A stretch of 64,000 bases of DNA. Origin: Dromaius novaehollandiae. Its lineage: Eukaryota; Chordata; Aves; Casuariiformes; Dromaiidae. The translations under genes and the position numbers were made by a program. The notes under the pieces were generated by a model, which had not been told where the DNA came from, did no database searches, and was given only the letters and a program-made list of their open reading frames with translations. The stretch lies in contig NC_088102.1 in the NCBI RefSeq assembly GCF_036370855.1, forward strand, positions 43,747,835 to 43,811,834, written 5' to 3'. Positions within the stretch are counted from its first letter, which is position 1. Each line of letters opens with the position of its first letter. Below, one piece after another: positions 51,226 through 64,000 of the stretch.

Positions 51226-54200
51226 ATGCTGCCATTTGAGATCTCAACGAACAGGGGTGCAGTCTGACAGAGACAAGCAGGAGAAGCAGAGCTGTTGTCT
51301 GGGAATATCCATGATTTCACCATTTGGTTACATGGTTTGGTGGCAATGGGGAGACAGAGAGAAACCAGGGTGTCCTAGTGGGGATCTCACTGGCAACTTT
51401 GTTGTAGTAGCATAAACAGCACAGCCCTGGAGACAGAATTGCTTTCTCATCCAAAAGGAAAGTCAGCATCACGTGCCACTGTAGAGCCCGTCATGAGAGG
51501 ATCTGGTTCTCCCAGCAGAGGCTGGATCCCTGCAGGGCTAGACAGGAGAGAGGCTGGGAAAATGTTGCTAGAGCAGTGCAAGTAGGTTTTAGGCAATACT
51601 GCAGCTCTAGCTATCCTCCTACTAATATCCCTTCACTACAGGAGGGAGGGTGTATGGACGCCCAGGGAACAGCGTGTGCCTGGGGACACCTGGTGCCTGC
51701 CATGCTGCAGGAATCCGAAGGACTGTGCCGGTGGGTCCCTGCAGCGCTGCAGCAGGTCGGGAGGCAGGAGGAGCAGCAGCAGCATGTGGGCAGAGCTTCA
51801 GAAGCTGCGCGTTCGTCTTCCCTGTCAGTAAGTCAGAAAGTGCCTCGGGTGGAATGATGACGCACTGCACACCTGAGATCGTTTTCATGGGAATAGACCC
51901 GTGAGAGACAGGGAGAGGAAGAGTCAGGGAAACTCTCCCAGCACTTCAGTCAGTGTCAGCATTCGCAGGGCAGATTTCACAAGATAAACAAAAGCCTTTA
52001 ATAACCACACCAGAGTGAGGCTTTGAAACCCTGTCAAATCTCTGCTGGGGAAGAGGAGCAGCAGAATCCTCGAGGACCACTGAAACCATCAGTTGGGAGG
52101 GACTTAGCTGCTTACAGAAAAAAGGGTTGCAAAACCCAAAATGTAAAGATCCAGGCACTAAGTGTAGGCACCCATGCTATACTTCCAGCTGTGGATAGTA
52201 ATATGCATGGTGCTATATATAGCACAGATGAATATTCATTCCTTTTGCTAGAGGGTTTTAATAACACGGAGCAGATAAAAGATGTCAACACCTTGGAATA
52301 TTATCTTGGTACCAGTGTATAATGTGAAGGGAGGATAAATGAGGATGTTCTGCGCTGTTTTATCTTCTACAGGATGATTGTTTTTGTTTCTTGTAAGCCA
52401 AATAGATCTGTAGAATAACAAGTTATTAGCATATAGCAGTAAAATATTACATTTATGACATTCTTTTCAAAATAATCTAAGTCTGGGGCATATACTATGG
52501 ACTTTGTGCTAACCAATAAAACACAACTGTCCCTTGGGAGGAACATAACAGCCTGAAACACCTGGTTATCTGCCTTAAGAGAATCAGTAGCAGTGTGGGA
52601 ACAGAGTTTCTGGTCCCAGCCTTCCATGCAGTAGATTTATCCACTATGTCCAAACATCTCTTTTCAGATGATATAGATATTGCACTAGATGCTGGGAGAG
52701 AGGAAAATTCTCTATATAGCATTAGACACCAGAAACTTGGAAGCACTAACCCGAGCCTCAGCATCATTTCCCTATGTGGTTTTTGGGTACAAGACTTTCC
52801 CTTTTACTTTTGTAGAAGGTAGCTCCCTCCCGCCATGGGTTGTGATACGCATTCATTAACTGATGTTCACGAAGCGCCACAGCAGGGGAAGGGCTATTGC
52901 CAGGAACATCACAGCATTTCTCCTCATGTTCCATAAGACAGGACAAAAGCCCTGTGATATGTTCAGACACTGGTCTCCATTATTGTCTTCTGTGAGTTTA
53001 GTAGAAGATTCAGGAATCCGAACACTGTGATTACAGTTCCAGCTCTTGGGTTCAGGCAATTAAGGGAGAAAATCAGTATGTACTTAGAGCAAATGTTTCC
53101 AATCTTCAGAGCTGTTGAAGGAAACCTGAAGTTCCATGGTTTGGAAAATTAGAAGATGATTAAAAGGGAGCCTTATACATATTGCAACTTAAATGGTACA
53201 TTTGCCACCTCAGTGATATGGAAGGAGAAGAGGAGGAATAAAGCGTGATGTTTTCATAGAGCTGGGAGTATCAAGTCCCCAGAGAAAAACAAAGAGATGG
53301 ACCTAAAGTGCAGAATGTAGGACATATGTGTCTGCCTCTTCTATTTCTACCCTGGGCTTGTAGCTGAGCACAGCCACAGTGAGAGTGGATGAGATGGCAT
53401 CATGCAGGAGATCTAGCAGCCCAGCAGCAGCAGGAACAGACCCTGAACAAGATCCAGAACTAGCTGTACTTATGGGTGGGGAAACAGCGTCCCATCCTGA
53501 ATCTGTCATGTTGATGATGGGGAGAGGAGGAAGAGGGCTTCTGATTATCAAGACACCTCTCCATAGTTTAGGAGAGAAGGTCAGCAAAATGAGAGCAGCA
53601 CACGTCTCAGAAGAGGCCAGCTCCCTGGGTGGGTAGCCAAAGGCCTGGGCAGGCATGCCTGAGTACATGTTGAAGTCTATGCTGCTGTGGTTTCATCGTA
53701 CCCCAAGTAGCTGGATCAAGCGAGCTCAGATATACCAAGCTACGATCACACTTCCTAACTGAGGTGGGGACAGACTCATGTGCAAAAAGATGCACCTGAG
53801 GGCTTGAAACCCTCCCACTGCCACTTACTGTCAGACACAGGCTTGCTGATTTCCCCCTCCCTCTTTTCTCAGGTGAGATCAGAGGAAGTAAGGGTGTCTG
53901 CTGAGAGCAGCAGAGGAGGAAATGGCACACTCCAGAATTTAGTCTTCCTCATGCCTCTTCCAGACAAATAGTCAGCCAATAAAGGGGTAGGTTGCTTCTG
54001 CAAAATGTTCGTGCTGGTTTCACTGATGCTGCCTCTACGCTTCTGTGTTTATCAGCACCCACTGGAAATCTCTGGCCACATCTATGGTCTAAATAATTAC
54101 AGCCTCCCAGAAAGAAAGGATCAAGGGGCAGCATGAAGATTTACATATTACATACATGACTCCATAACAAGCACTAGTTGCTCTTCCCTAAACTCTCCTC

Positions 54201-56519
54201 TACTCAAGAAGCATAAGAGAGTAGGAAGAGGCCAACTCTTGCTCTCAACCCTGATCCCAGAGTATGGCTTTATTGGTAATTAAAAACTACATCTCAGTTT
54301 AACTTTCTTCCCACACTTGGCTGTACTCTATCTTACCCTCATCTCAAAGAAGCATGTCAGTCTTTCATATGCTTACTGGAGTTCACAGAGGTTTGCCAGC
54401 ATTAATCAGAGGCAATTACCTCTGCAACTTTAGGCAGGGATATCAGACCTTAGCCTAGGGTGACTCATGGTAAGATCGCTTCCCCCTGCCTGCTACATTC
54501 TTCCAGACATCTCCTTAGCCTGGAGATCTCATCTGCCTTTGGTCATTCCACGCCTGGGAAACTCCTGGCATCAAGCAAGCCCCAACCACTACCCAACCCC
54601 ATGTATTTCACCTCACTGTGTTTTCAACCTCACCTAATGGAACTGAAGATAGGGTTACAGACTGGCTCTGACCAGGAATTTTCTAACAGGCATTTTCAAG
54701 TTTTGATAGCCCAGCATTTTTCAGCGAGTTTTGAGGTGGAACAGCCCCGTTTTGGTGACCATCCACGGCATTGTGGATGGGAGCGGTAGTGCCTAGGCCC
54801 ATTTTTTGCAGTCATTCTAGATGAACCTTAGAGCGACCCAACCACACTGACCACTCCTGACTTGGACATCTCGAGGATTCCCATCTTCCTGCTGAGAAGA
54901 AACTAGTTTTGCTTCCAGGCCTTGCAGCAATGAACTGAGATGTCCTAAGAACCCTGTCTGGAAAGAGAGCCTTCACACTCCCCTGGCCTCCTACTCTATG
55001 GACTTCTGGGCTCCTGAAATGAGAGAGATCCCTAAGAGGTGAACACAGCACACTGTTTATTTCATTTAGAAGGGAAGGGACTCATGGTTTCCTAGAGGGA
55101 AAATTTTCTCTCCTGCAGAAATTCCAGGGTTCAGTCTGGGTCATAACAAAAAAATATTTGAAATGCTCCAGAAAACAAATGGAATTTCAGCCAGCTCTAG
55201 CACTTGAAAAGAAAGTGAACTCTATCAATATTATGCACAATATGAGGTAGGTACTTTGTTACCATAATGTTATTCATCAGCAATAACTGGTTTTGTTAAC
55301 AGAGTCAGCCCACCAACATAGATTCTGTGAGTTGGCTGTAGGAATCTTCCTCACAGAAAGTGTGTGTCAACCTCATATAGGTCCTGGCTCCATAAAAAAA
55401 AAACTCACATGGCCTGGGCCTACGTAACTCCTGCACCTCCAGTGCTCTGGGAGTGCTTTTGCAGAAGAGCAAAGAAATTCTGGCAGTTTAAAAGGGCACA
55501 AACTCTCAGGCTGGTTGGAGAGCAGAGCATTTCTCACTGTGCCTGCCATATTATGAAATGAGGTTGGAGGGGTACAAGCAATGTGTGCCTGCTGGGACAA
55601 CTCTGTGAGGATCACTCCTGCTCTAGTTGTCCTGTTTCCCTCCAAACAATCCACCAACTTGGACAGATTTCATGCTGTTCTGTAATAATTTGAATGTACT
55701 GTCTGTTGGTCTGGCTTTGAGGTGCTGCTGTACAAATAAACAGGATTAGTATTCTGGGGCTGAGAAGGAAAAAAATGAACAGAAGGAAAGCAATTGACTG
55801 AAGATAAACCACCTCTCAGGAAACACATGAAAGCCATTAACGGATAATCTAGTTAGAAGATTTTAACAGACTCTCCCAGAGACTTGCGAAACTAGTTTTG
55901 TGCAGAAGGGCCAAAGCCCTTGAAAACCCTGGAAGTCTGAAAAGAGCCTGACTCTTGCAAGGAGTTGGGAAATTCCTGGGGGTAACTAAACCGACACATG
56001 GCGATGCTGCCTGAAAAGCCCTGCCTTGTCTGTGCTGACTGATCAGGGTAAGATTGTTTTAGGCAAAGCCTTTCTCTGTGGAATAAATACCACTTTGGCT
56101 GTAAGGAAGCTGCCTGGTCATAGTATTCATCTTTGATTGAGAAGTTGCACAAGAAGCTGGTTCTGCAGAAGTGAGAGCTGCTTGGTGAACACCCTGAAAT
56201 GCGCAGGGTCTGGCCAGGTGGAAGGCAGCACCGGGAGTAGCTCTCAAACTGTCATGTTCCATAATGTTTTCTAGATCATACCGGACACAGATATATTTTA
56301 GAAGGCTGCAGATCTCAGCACTGTGAACAGAGAGGGAAAATGGACATGAAGCAAAAATGCAAATATCCTCTGCATGCTCAGTCATGACATACATTGAGGT
56401 GCTCAGTTGTTTGTAGTGAGGGCAAAACAAATGAGTTGTCACTTCGGTCTCAGAGGCAGTGCCAGTGCCAGAGAAATCTTCTGATAAGAGGGAGAGCTCT
56501 TCGAATGAATTAAACAGCC

Positions 56520-56538
56520 TTTTTTTTTTTTTTTTTTT
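56520..56538. repeat. T19 homopolymer
   Basis: Nineteen consecutive T in intergenic DNA, with no recognisable retroposed body next to it. Confidence 0.9.
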
Positions 56539-59402
56539 GACTGGTATTTTCTTTTTTGCTAAAACCTGTTTTGGTCTTCTCAGCCAGTGTCTGTCTAGGA
56601 GGGTCTAACTGTTCCCAGCTCCTGTGCTTCAAACATGGACAAAAGTCTCCTTACCAGTATGAATTACCTCTTGTGTTATGAAGGGGACAGTGACAGGAAA
56701 AGCAAGCTTGTCTAACAGGACAAGCCTTTCTATCACAGCAAAACACTGTGGTGTACAACATGCTGCAGCACAGTTTGGGTACCCACTGTTCTTCTGCATA
56801 AAAACCTTTGAACCGGAGTTAGCAATTATGGGAGTCACATTGTAGCCAGCCCCTCAGCCACTGATAGGTTTATCAGTGGAGCATCAATCTGACTTGCTTC
56901 CAGGAGGTTTAGATGGCATGGGGTCATGCTTGCATCAGCTAATAAACTCTTCAGAGCTAGGAAAATCTCTTCGTTTTGTGTCTGTGAAGTAGACAGCATC
57001 AATAGAGTCTTCATCCCTCATTTAAATAGATCCCTCAATTCAACAGTGACAACATGGTTACCCACATGACGGCATTTCAGGCTGGTTGAAGAGAATGATT
57101 TAAGGCTTTAAACCTTGGGGATGTGAAGAGGCATTGCAAAGGTGCAGGAGTGCTTACTGCCATTTTCAGGTGGCTGTAAACAAAGGGGCTTTTCAACTAA
57201 AAGAACGAACAGACCCAGCTATGCTAAAATACATTTTGTCATGGAAACACAAAGGTTTTCTTTCCTCTCACCCTGTCTGAGCTTTGGCTGAGTACTGCTG
57301 GCAGACAGGTGACTTCGAAACAGTTGCTGGCCATGGCAGGATCCCCTTTGATGTCTACCCCTACTCTGGGAGGTACTGAGATGCTTGGGCATCAGGGCAG
57401 TCATTCTGATTTGCGTTAGAGTGAATCTGAAAATCGCAGCCTCCTTAGACATCCTACAGATTTCTGAAATCTCTCTTCTTATGGGAGACTTACTGCTACT
57501 AATCCTATGGAGCTAGAAGATCTAGTGCTCTAACCATCAGATATATGATTTATCACAGTTTGTACTGAGCTGCATGGAGAATTTGAGAAAAATCCCTCAA
57601 CTCTGATATAGCCACTGGCTAGGTGCCTCACTAGCTTCTAAGTTTGCTCATGCTAGAGGGAGAAAAGGAACTTTTTAATCAAAAGAACAATTTTTGGCAC
57701 AAATGAAATGAGTATAAGCAGGCCAAAATTAAAGTTAGTCTGGAAAGCACAGACGGTTTTTTGATCACAGAGCGAGGAGGTTCTGGAGAGATTTTCAGCT
57801 AGAATAGTGTGAGGAAAAAACCTCCCCTTGAAGGCAGAGCATGCTTTGTTTATGAAAACTATTAGATGACCAGGTTGTCTAAAATAGAAGGTAAGTGGAC
57901 ATGAGTCAGGAGGCCCTTGCCCACCCTGTGTTCAAAAGCAGTTTCAAAGGACTGCTGTACCTTACAATTACAATCACACTGGGGATGGCTCCAGAGCTTT
58001 GCCCAGCTCTACAACATTCACCTCTATGAGAAATTTGGACCATACTGTGTGCAGCATCTATTACTCCACTCTAATTGTGGCACAGACAAGCATAGACTTG
58101 GTTGAACAACTGAACATTGTTTTGTAGCTAACTTTCAGTGGCCAGTTTTAAGAAGCACCTGTACTTTGGCGCTTCCCTCACATAGAGTCCTTAGTGGCCT
58201 CCATACCCTGAGTTTTTTACTGGGCAGACTGGACAGAGAGCTGATTTCCTTATTGACTGGGCTAGGACAAGGGCTCTGCTCCCATCAGCCACCCACAGGT
58301 TTGTGGTCTGACTAAATTTGACCCAAGACACTGGGGCTGGGAGCATGGCACTGCAGCAAATGCATTTCTCTGCAGACAGCCCCAAACAAGTGTCACAGAG
58401 GCAGGTGGTCTTTTCCGGTCACCAGAATGTGGCTAGTCAAGCTTTGAATGTGCCGGGACAGAGTTGTTTTGTTCTTAGCTCCAAGAAGATGAAAGGCATC
58501 TTGGAAGAAAGAGTTTGGCAGTCGAATCACAGTGCTGACCTGTGGTTTAAGTGTGGTCTGAGCAGCTGCAGTGCTGAGAGTAACCTGTGATACGAGACAG
58601 AAAACAGGAGCCTCATAACAGCTTGGCAGATACCAGCAGCTGCCCTCTCCTACTTTCCATTTTAAGGCTCAAGCAAGATCCCAACTCTAAATCAAATTCC
58701 ACTGAAGTCAAGCAGAGCTTCTTGCAGTGGCTAAGATCTGGCCACAACTCCTCTACAGGGTTTCTGGGGCTTTCTGCGAGCACTAAATCAGAATGGCAAT
58801 AAAACATCAAAGGATGCAGTAAGATTTTTGTTAGGAAAGGCATCTTTAGGCTTTGCCAGCCTTGCTGAAAAGCATTGTTAACCTGGGTGAAAACACAACC
58901 TGGTCATTTTTATCTCCACACAGCTGTTGTCGATCCTGCACAGACAGGAGCTGGACTGCTAGTCTCATGGAGGTAAATGAAGGTGAACACTTCCTTATCT
59001 TGATTTTTGCTCTAGGACAGTCAATTGAAGTTAGCTATCTTGGGATTAGAGGCACAGCTTTTTGCAGCCATGACATATTTTCAGACATTAGGATTCCTGT
59101 GGTGCTTTCTGCAAGATGTGCAAGTGTCCCACACGGACTGCTGTCGCAGTATATTGCACAGTGCCAAAATCTCCTCAGTGGTTTAAACTCGAAAAATTTA
59201 TTACCGCTTCCTTTTCTGACACTATTATCCCTGGTGCAAAAAGTTTACAGGGTCCTAAGGATGTTCAGAGAGATATACCTCTTGCGTGACTGAAGAAAGA
59301 TGTTATCTGACCGTTTGACGCTATTATTGGGTTGTACCGCACCGCACAGTCAGAGTGGTTCCAGACATCTTGCAATGCAGAGCAGAAGTCCCACCCCGCC
59401 TT

Positions 59403-59403
<1 letters not shown>

Positions 59404-59437
<34 letters not shown>
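59404..59437. repeat. A34 homopolymer
   Basis: Thirty-four consecutive A, preceded by a CCACCCCGCCTTC stretch. There is no AATAAA just upstream and no recognised gene copy, so a processed pseudogene tail is not demonstrated. Confidence 0.9.
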
Positions 59438-59438
<1 letters not shown>

Positions 59439-60320
59439 CAAGAAGACACAAAAGAAGGGAGTGTTGAGAGTCAAACAAAGGTAGAGCTTATGGGAAAGTG
59501 AAGGGGAGGGGGGCAAACAAGAGAAATAGGAAGTTACACTTTAAACAAGCCCAGTCATGCCTCAGGTACCTGTTTTACCTGCCCTCCGTGTGACCACAGC
59601 TCTGTCTGCCCAGTGACTGCAGTGGGAACAGGGACATGGCAGGACTGAAAGAACATGGTTCATTTGCTGGGTAATATTATTGCAGAGCTGAGCTAGCCAA
59701 TACTTTGTGATGAGTGCGTTAGTCACCCAGCAGCCCTGGCCAAAGACACATGAGCAGGCATTAGAAGTGGCTTTGGAGAGGAAACGATTGTTTACATGTG
59801 ACGTCTCTGTTACAGGGTTTGGGAAACAACTAGTTGTGGGAGGGTGACAGACGAGTATTTGGCAATCACAGCTGATCGAGCGGTGCATCTGCTCACCTAA
59901 AGGGAGAGCAAAAGAGGCCCTGGTGACAGGACCAGGTATAGTCACAAGTCATCAGACATTAGACCCCCTTAGCAGCCATTCCCTTCTTGGACAGAAGAGG
60001 AACAAACCCCCTGCACAGAGCATCTGCTTTTCTCTCACCCTGCAGATTAGAAGGATCTGGCCAAGCTCTGAGCAACGTGAGAAGAGGCAGCACCCAACTG
60101 GGCAGGCAAACACCTGGGCACATGAGCCCTTTACCAATTTGGAACAGAAGCAGCAGACTCCAAAGTCAATTTCAAACTGAGATTAACCTTTCTATATTTC
60201 ATTAGCTAGGTACCAGTTAGACCACTCCTAAAGCAGAGGTCATTAGCAGCTGTGGAGTAGAAAGGACATTAGCTGGAAGGAGTGAAGTAAGACAGTTATC
60301 TCCAGGGGAAGGACAAGTAC

Positions 60321-60414
60321 CCTGTATTATGTGCTCCCAGCCATCTTCTTCCTCAGTTACTTCACTACAGTCAGAGTCTTCAGACAAGGACTGTACATTT
60401 CTACTTTGCTTCTG
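60321..60414 (-). other. Isolated exon-like segment, acidic
   Basis: On the minus strand a polypyrimidine stretch and TTTGCTCAG acceptor lead into an open frame reading QKQSRNVQSL, then SEDSDCSEVTEEEDGWEHII, before a weak donor CAGG|GTACTT. The Ser/Asp/Glu pattern looks like real protein. I found no flanking exon in matching phase and do not recognise it. Confidence 0.25.
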
Positions 60415-60796
60415 CTGAGCAAAGTAAGCAGGGGGAAGCTAGAGCACCTGATCTGTAGGTCTTCTGAGATTTGAGAACACTCCTATTGCAGACAGCTTTT
60501 GGAGGAACTTCACTGGAGTCCAGAGGGTGCAGCAGGGGACACAGGGCTTGGTCCCCTCCAGCCTAGAAACTTGCATAGCTCTTCAGAGCGGAAAAAAAAA
60601 AAATGCTATCACTACTTTTTTTTCTCCTGGAGGGAAATCCTGGCTGAGTGGCCTCTTTGTACTGACTTGCCATAAGGTGTAATGACTGCATGTATAGTAT
60701 GGCAGAGCACACTGTTCCAGGGATGCCATCCCTATAGCTGGGACTCAGGGGTTCTGTTCCTGGCTCTGGAAATGGCTTTTCTCCTGGCTTACCAAT

Positions 60797-60916
60797 GGTC
60801 AAGCAGTCCTTGACCCAGTGACTCAGGTTAGTTATGCAAAATAAGCAGCCACTTTTGGTCAAGCAGTCCTTGACCCAGTGACTCAGGTTAGTTATGCAAA
60901 ATAAGTGGCCACTTTT
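60797..60916. repeat. 60-bp tandem duplication, two copies
   Basis: Unit GGTCAAGCAGTCCTTGACCC... of exactly 60 bp, repeated head to tail. The copies differ only at two adjacent bases (CA versus TG, at about 60846-60847 and 60906-60907), which points to a recent event. Confidence 0.95.
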
Positions 60917-63900
60917 GCCCCAAATGCTGTTTTACTTGTGCCTTCACTCCCAGCCTGTCACACCCAGCTCCCTTCTGCTGCAAAAACCCAAGCTTCAAGG
61001 GAGAAGCTGCCACAGTTTTACATATGCGTTTCACCACCATCATTTCCTGGCTCTTTCCTCATGGTCTGTTTGGGACTGGCTGTAACAAGAGGTTCCAGCC
61101 CAAAGCCAGTTAATCACTCACAATTAACATAAACCTGAATGCAATGCGGAGTAGATGAGAGCTGGGAAAGCCCCCTTCTCTCAGCAGCTGGATGAGGCAA
61201 TTTACAGAAAGCCTAGAGGCATGGAGAGGAAGCAACCTTTCATGAGGTTGCTGGTCTCCATGTGAAAGGGTGATGAGGGTAGTTTGGGGCAGTGGTCCTA
61301 GCCCTGTCAGCCCTACCACTTTGGGCCAAGTCAGGAGAGCAGCAGAGCAGCCTGCCCTAGACATCTGTGCTATTTCAAATGATACATGAGAAAGCTCCCC
61401 AAACCACATGGAGGGCTCAGAGGGAAGATACCAGTGTCATGCCTGATCTGGAGATGAAGAGACATACCAAGCAGGGATGTGACTACACAACAACAAGCAG
61501 AAGCTAGACGCAGTTTTATGGAGCCTCAGTCCAGTGCTGTAGACCCAGGGCATACTGGGCTAGGGGAGATTTCAGGGTTGAAGGGCATAGTTGGACATTA
61601 TTAGGTGAGCTACTACTGCAAAGTGTTCTGCAGAACACACTCCTGTAGGTTTTCTCCTGCCAGCCCTTGTGCTCAGCTGTTACCTGAGAAGTTGGTTCAA
61701 GGAGCTGCACTAGCAGAAAATGAATCCCTGAAGAGTGAACCAGCACACTGTGTGTGTATCCACCAGAGTGGGGAACTACTTTTCAGCAGGGGTAGTAGAA
61801 GGCACAGCTACCAACTTCAGAATTTGATCACACTCATTAAAAGGACTGTTCTGTTTTGGTTTGGTTTTAATGAAAGCTCTACTGTCTGAAGTCATGTGAT
61901 TACACGGAAAAAATCTCTATTTCTGTCAAGAAAGAGTGTGTGTTGCAGCAGGGGGGAGTAGAAGCTGGCAAAAATATCTGGGAAACTGATCCAAATAGAC
62001 AAAAAACAAGAGGAAAAGACACCCATAAAAAGACACCCACTTTTTAAAAGTCTGACTTGCAAGCTTTTGGTGGTAATAGCTGGCGCGGGCTCTGTATGAC
62101 CCATGCAAAACCAAGTGTAAGAAGAACCAGTGCACAAGCAGCCACATGAGGCTTGTGAGACCTGAGCTCAATTCTCTGCTCTTCTGATGGCTGTGACTGC
62201 ACTCCCCTGCCTTCTATGGGGATGCGAGACCTAAAGGCTGGGTGGAGTTCAGATACAGTAACATGGACCACAAAACTATCCCGGACAGGGAGGAAGGGAA
62301 CAAGACCTCAAGGCTTACGGGGCTCATGGAAACCCAGGGCATCTCACACCTTAGTGTCAGACTTAGCAGTGCAAGAAGTCTCTGCTGCCTGACATTACTA
62401 CATGTTCAAGGCAACACCAGATGGGACATTAAGATATTGCTGCCCCCTCTTGTGGTCACCTCAACAGCTGGCAAAGCACACGGGGGAACTGCTCTGGCTG
62501 CAAAATAATCCTAAAGTGAATAAAAAAGATGCAGCAGTGCGGCCCACAGCCAGTTGTGAAGGCCCATGGCAGCAGGCAGAGAGCAGAGCATCGGTCCTCC
62601 TGGGGCACAGCTGGTGGAAGGAGCAGCTCCCAAGAAGCTTACGTGAGAGGGACCCTATCTGCAATTTAAAGAAGAGTTTCTGGCTGGAGGAGTCCCGGCA
62701 GCTCAAATTCCTGGGCCAGCACAGTGAATGCCTCTCTTTGAGAACAGTCACAAATATTTTTTAACAATCTTTAGGCTCACAGCGTGTGGGTTAGGTGTGT
62801 CAGAGCAGAGAACAAAGACACAGCCACTTTGTCTACACTGAGATTTGTGGAAAATTTCCCATCTTCTTGCTAGAGCACCTAGCTGGCTCCACCAGAGCTC
62901 TTAGCCTTTGCAGCTCCTGTCAATTGTTAGCTGTCATTTTGTATATCTGCTCATGTAGACTGGCTCTGGGCAACTGCAAGAACACAGTAATTAAGTGCTG
63001 GGTCTGGCCTTTGCTAACTCTTCTCAAGCTGTTACAGGAACCAATGGTGAGTTTCAAAACTCCTGACACAGATGCAGATGAGGACATTTCTGAGAGGCAA
63101 TCATTGACTAAGGGCCAGAGAAACTGTCACACCTAAGGTGGCAACTTGCCCAGGAAACAGTAATTTCCCTGTGACACTGGTCAGCCAAGCTTCCTTGAAA
63201 AAAATTCCACCAGACCTTTTTATGGTCCATATTGCAGAAGAGATTTGATCTGCTGTAACTTCTTTCAAATAAAGGTTGCCGTATCTGACCATATTTCCCT
63301 GTAACTGTGTTAGTATAGTAACACTCAGTTCTGTGCTTGATGACCGAGAGAGCATTTCCAACTTCTCTCTCCGCTTTTTCAAGGAGAAAACAGGATGCCT
63401 GGAAAGTTTTCATAGGCTATTTCACACATGGGCACTGCTTCTGCAAGCAAGGTATGCTTACTAAATTCTGGACTAGCCATAGCACTTCAAATCTGCATCT
63501 GATCTTACTCTGAAAGAATGTCTCTAGATAGGATAAGTGTTGTAGATGCATACTCTAAATGATACCACTAGTGAACAAAGAGAACCCCAGATCAGACTAT
63601 GACTCCCCTTTATTTAGCAAGTGCAAGAATCTGCTTACTTGTTTAAACCTCATGAAGCTGAGTTACCCGAAGGTGAGAGGAAAGAAAAGGGCTGGGCACT
63701 GGAACAGAACTGCTGGCAGAGCATTGCAGCCCAACGTGGACTTGTCCAAACAATTGTGACCCTTACCTGAATGGCTGCTTGACATTCACCCTGTTCGTAT
63801 GGCTGAGACTTGAACAATGTTCAGTTCAGGAATCCCAGAACTGGCTAGAAAATGTGCACCACCATCCTCTTACTTGCTGCAGCCAAAGCACTCTGCCATG

Positions 63901-64000
63901 TCAGCCCTCAGCTGCCTTTGCTAACTTTAACCAAAGCAGCAGGAGCAGAGCATATTGGAGGAAGGTCCAAGCCATCAGTGCAAGAGACCCTCCCCTCCAG

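Larger units (their letters stand above)
51226..64000. other. Right-hand region without a confident gene
   Basis: By synteny SPINT1 should lie on this side on the minus strand, but I find no Kunitz-type exon. Visible features are a T19 tract (56520-56538), an A34 tract (59404-59437), a 60-bp tandem duplication (60797-60916) and the acidic exon-like segment at 60321-60414. AATAAA signals at 52513, 53239 and 53979 on the plus strand have no gene assigned. Confidence 0.55.

Noticed and set aside
58853-59293. 146-codon plus-strand open frame
   Set aside because: Frames of this length are expected by chance in 64 kb. It has no known motif, and its composition is not protein-like throughout.
62440-62456. 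CTCF-like GCCCCCTCTTGTGG
   Set aside because: It contains two extra bases within the core compared with the consensus spacing.
45090-64000. SPINT1 Kunitz or MANSC exons
   Set aside because: Expected on this side by synteny, but no Cys pattern of those domains was seen on the minus strand. Short exons could have been missed by eye.

Overview
The window reads as vertebrate nuclear DNA, most likely from a bird. Two recognisable genes anchor it: VPS18 on the minus strand (coding 21742-30836, 5 exons) and RHOV on the plus strand (coding 39951-44438, 3 exons). They are divergent neighbours, as at human 15q15.1, where the order is SPINT1-RHOV-VPS18-DLL4. The avian assignment rests on a CR1-type LINE 3' end (about 32.46-32.96 kb), an alpharetrovirus-like solo LTR (38658-38887) and avian-looking protein sequences. 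I cannot name the species.

Layout. 1-2644: the 5' part of a minus-strand endogenous retrovirus, gammaretrovirus-like in gag, with an LTR, a tRNA-Arg-type primer binding site, a broken gag and the start of pro; the rest lies beyond the left edge. 2.7-21.7 kb: about 19 kb without a recognisable gene, between VPS18 and the side where synteny predicts DLL4. 21.7-30.8 kb: VPS18, with a CpG-island promoter at 30.4-31.15 kb carrying CLEAR/E-box, NRF1-like and YY1-like motifs. 31.3-38.6 kb: intergenic, with old repeats, a good CTCF-like motif and one copy of an AT-rich element. 38.65-38.89 kb: the solo LTR with a clean 6-bp target duplication. 39.5-44.4 kb: RHOV with a CpG-island 5' end; a polyadenylation signal at 45064.

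45.1-64 kb is mostly non-coding to my eye. It holds a second copy of the AT-rich element (about 49.0 kb), a phase-compatible set of three plus-strand exon-like segments ending in a stop (50153-51225) that I cannot name, and an isolated acidic exon-like segment on the minus strand (60321-60414).

Functionally, VPS18 is a core subunit of the HOPS/CORVET endolysosomal tethering complexes, and RHOV is an atypical Rho GTPase that in Xenopus is a canonical Wnt target in neural crest. They share a neighbourhood rather than a pathway. The most interesting material is the gag-pro UGA of the retrovirus followed by crossing complementary segments, the duplicated AT-rich element flanking RHOV, and the unnamed exon cluster at 50-51 kb.
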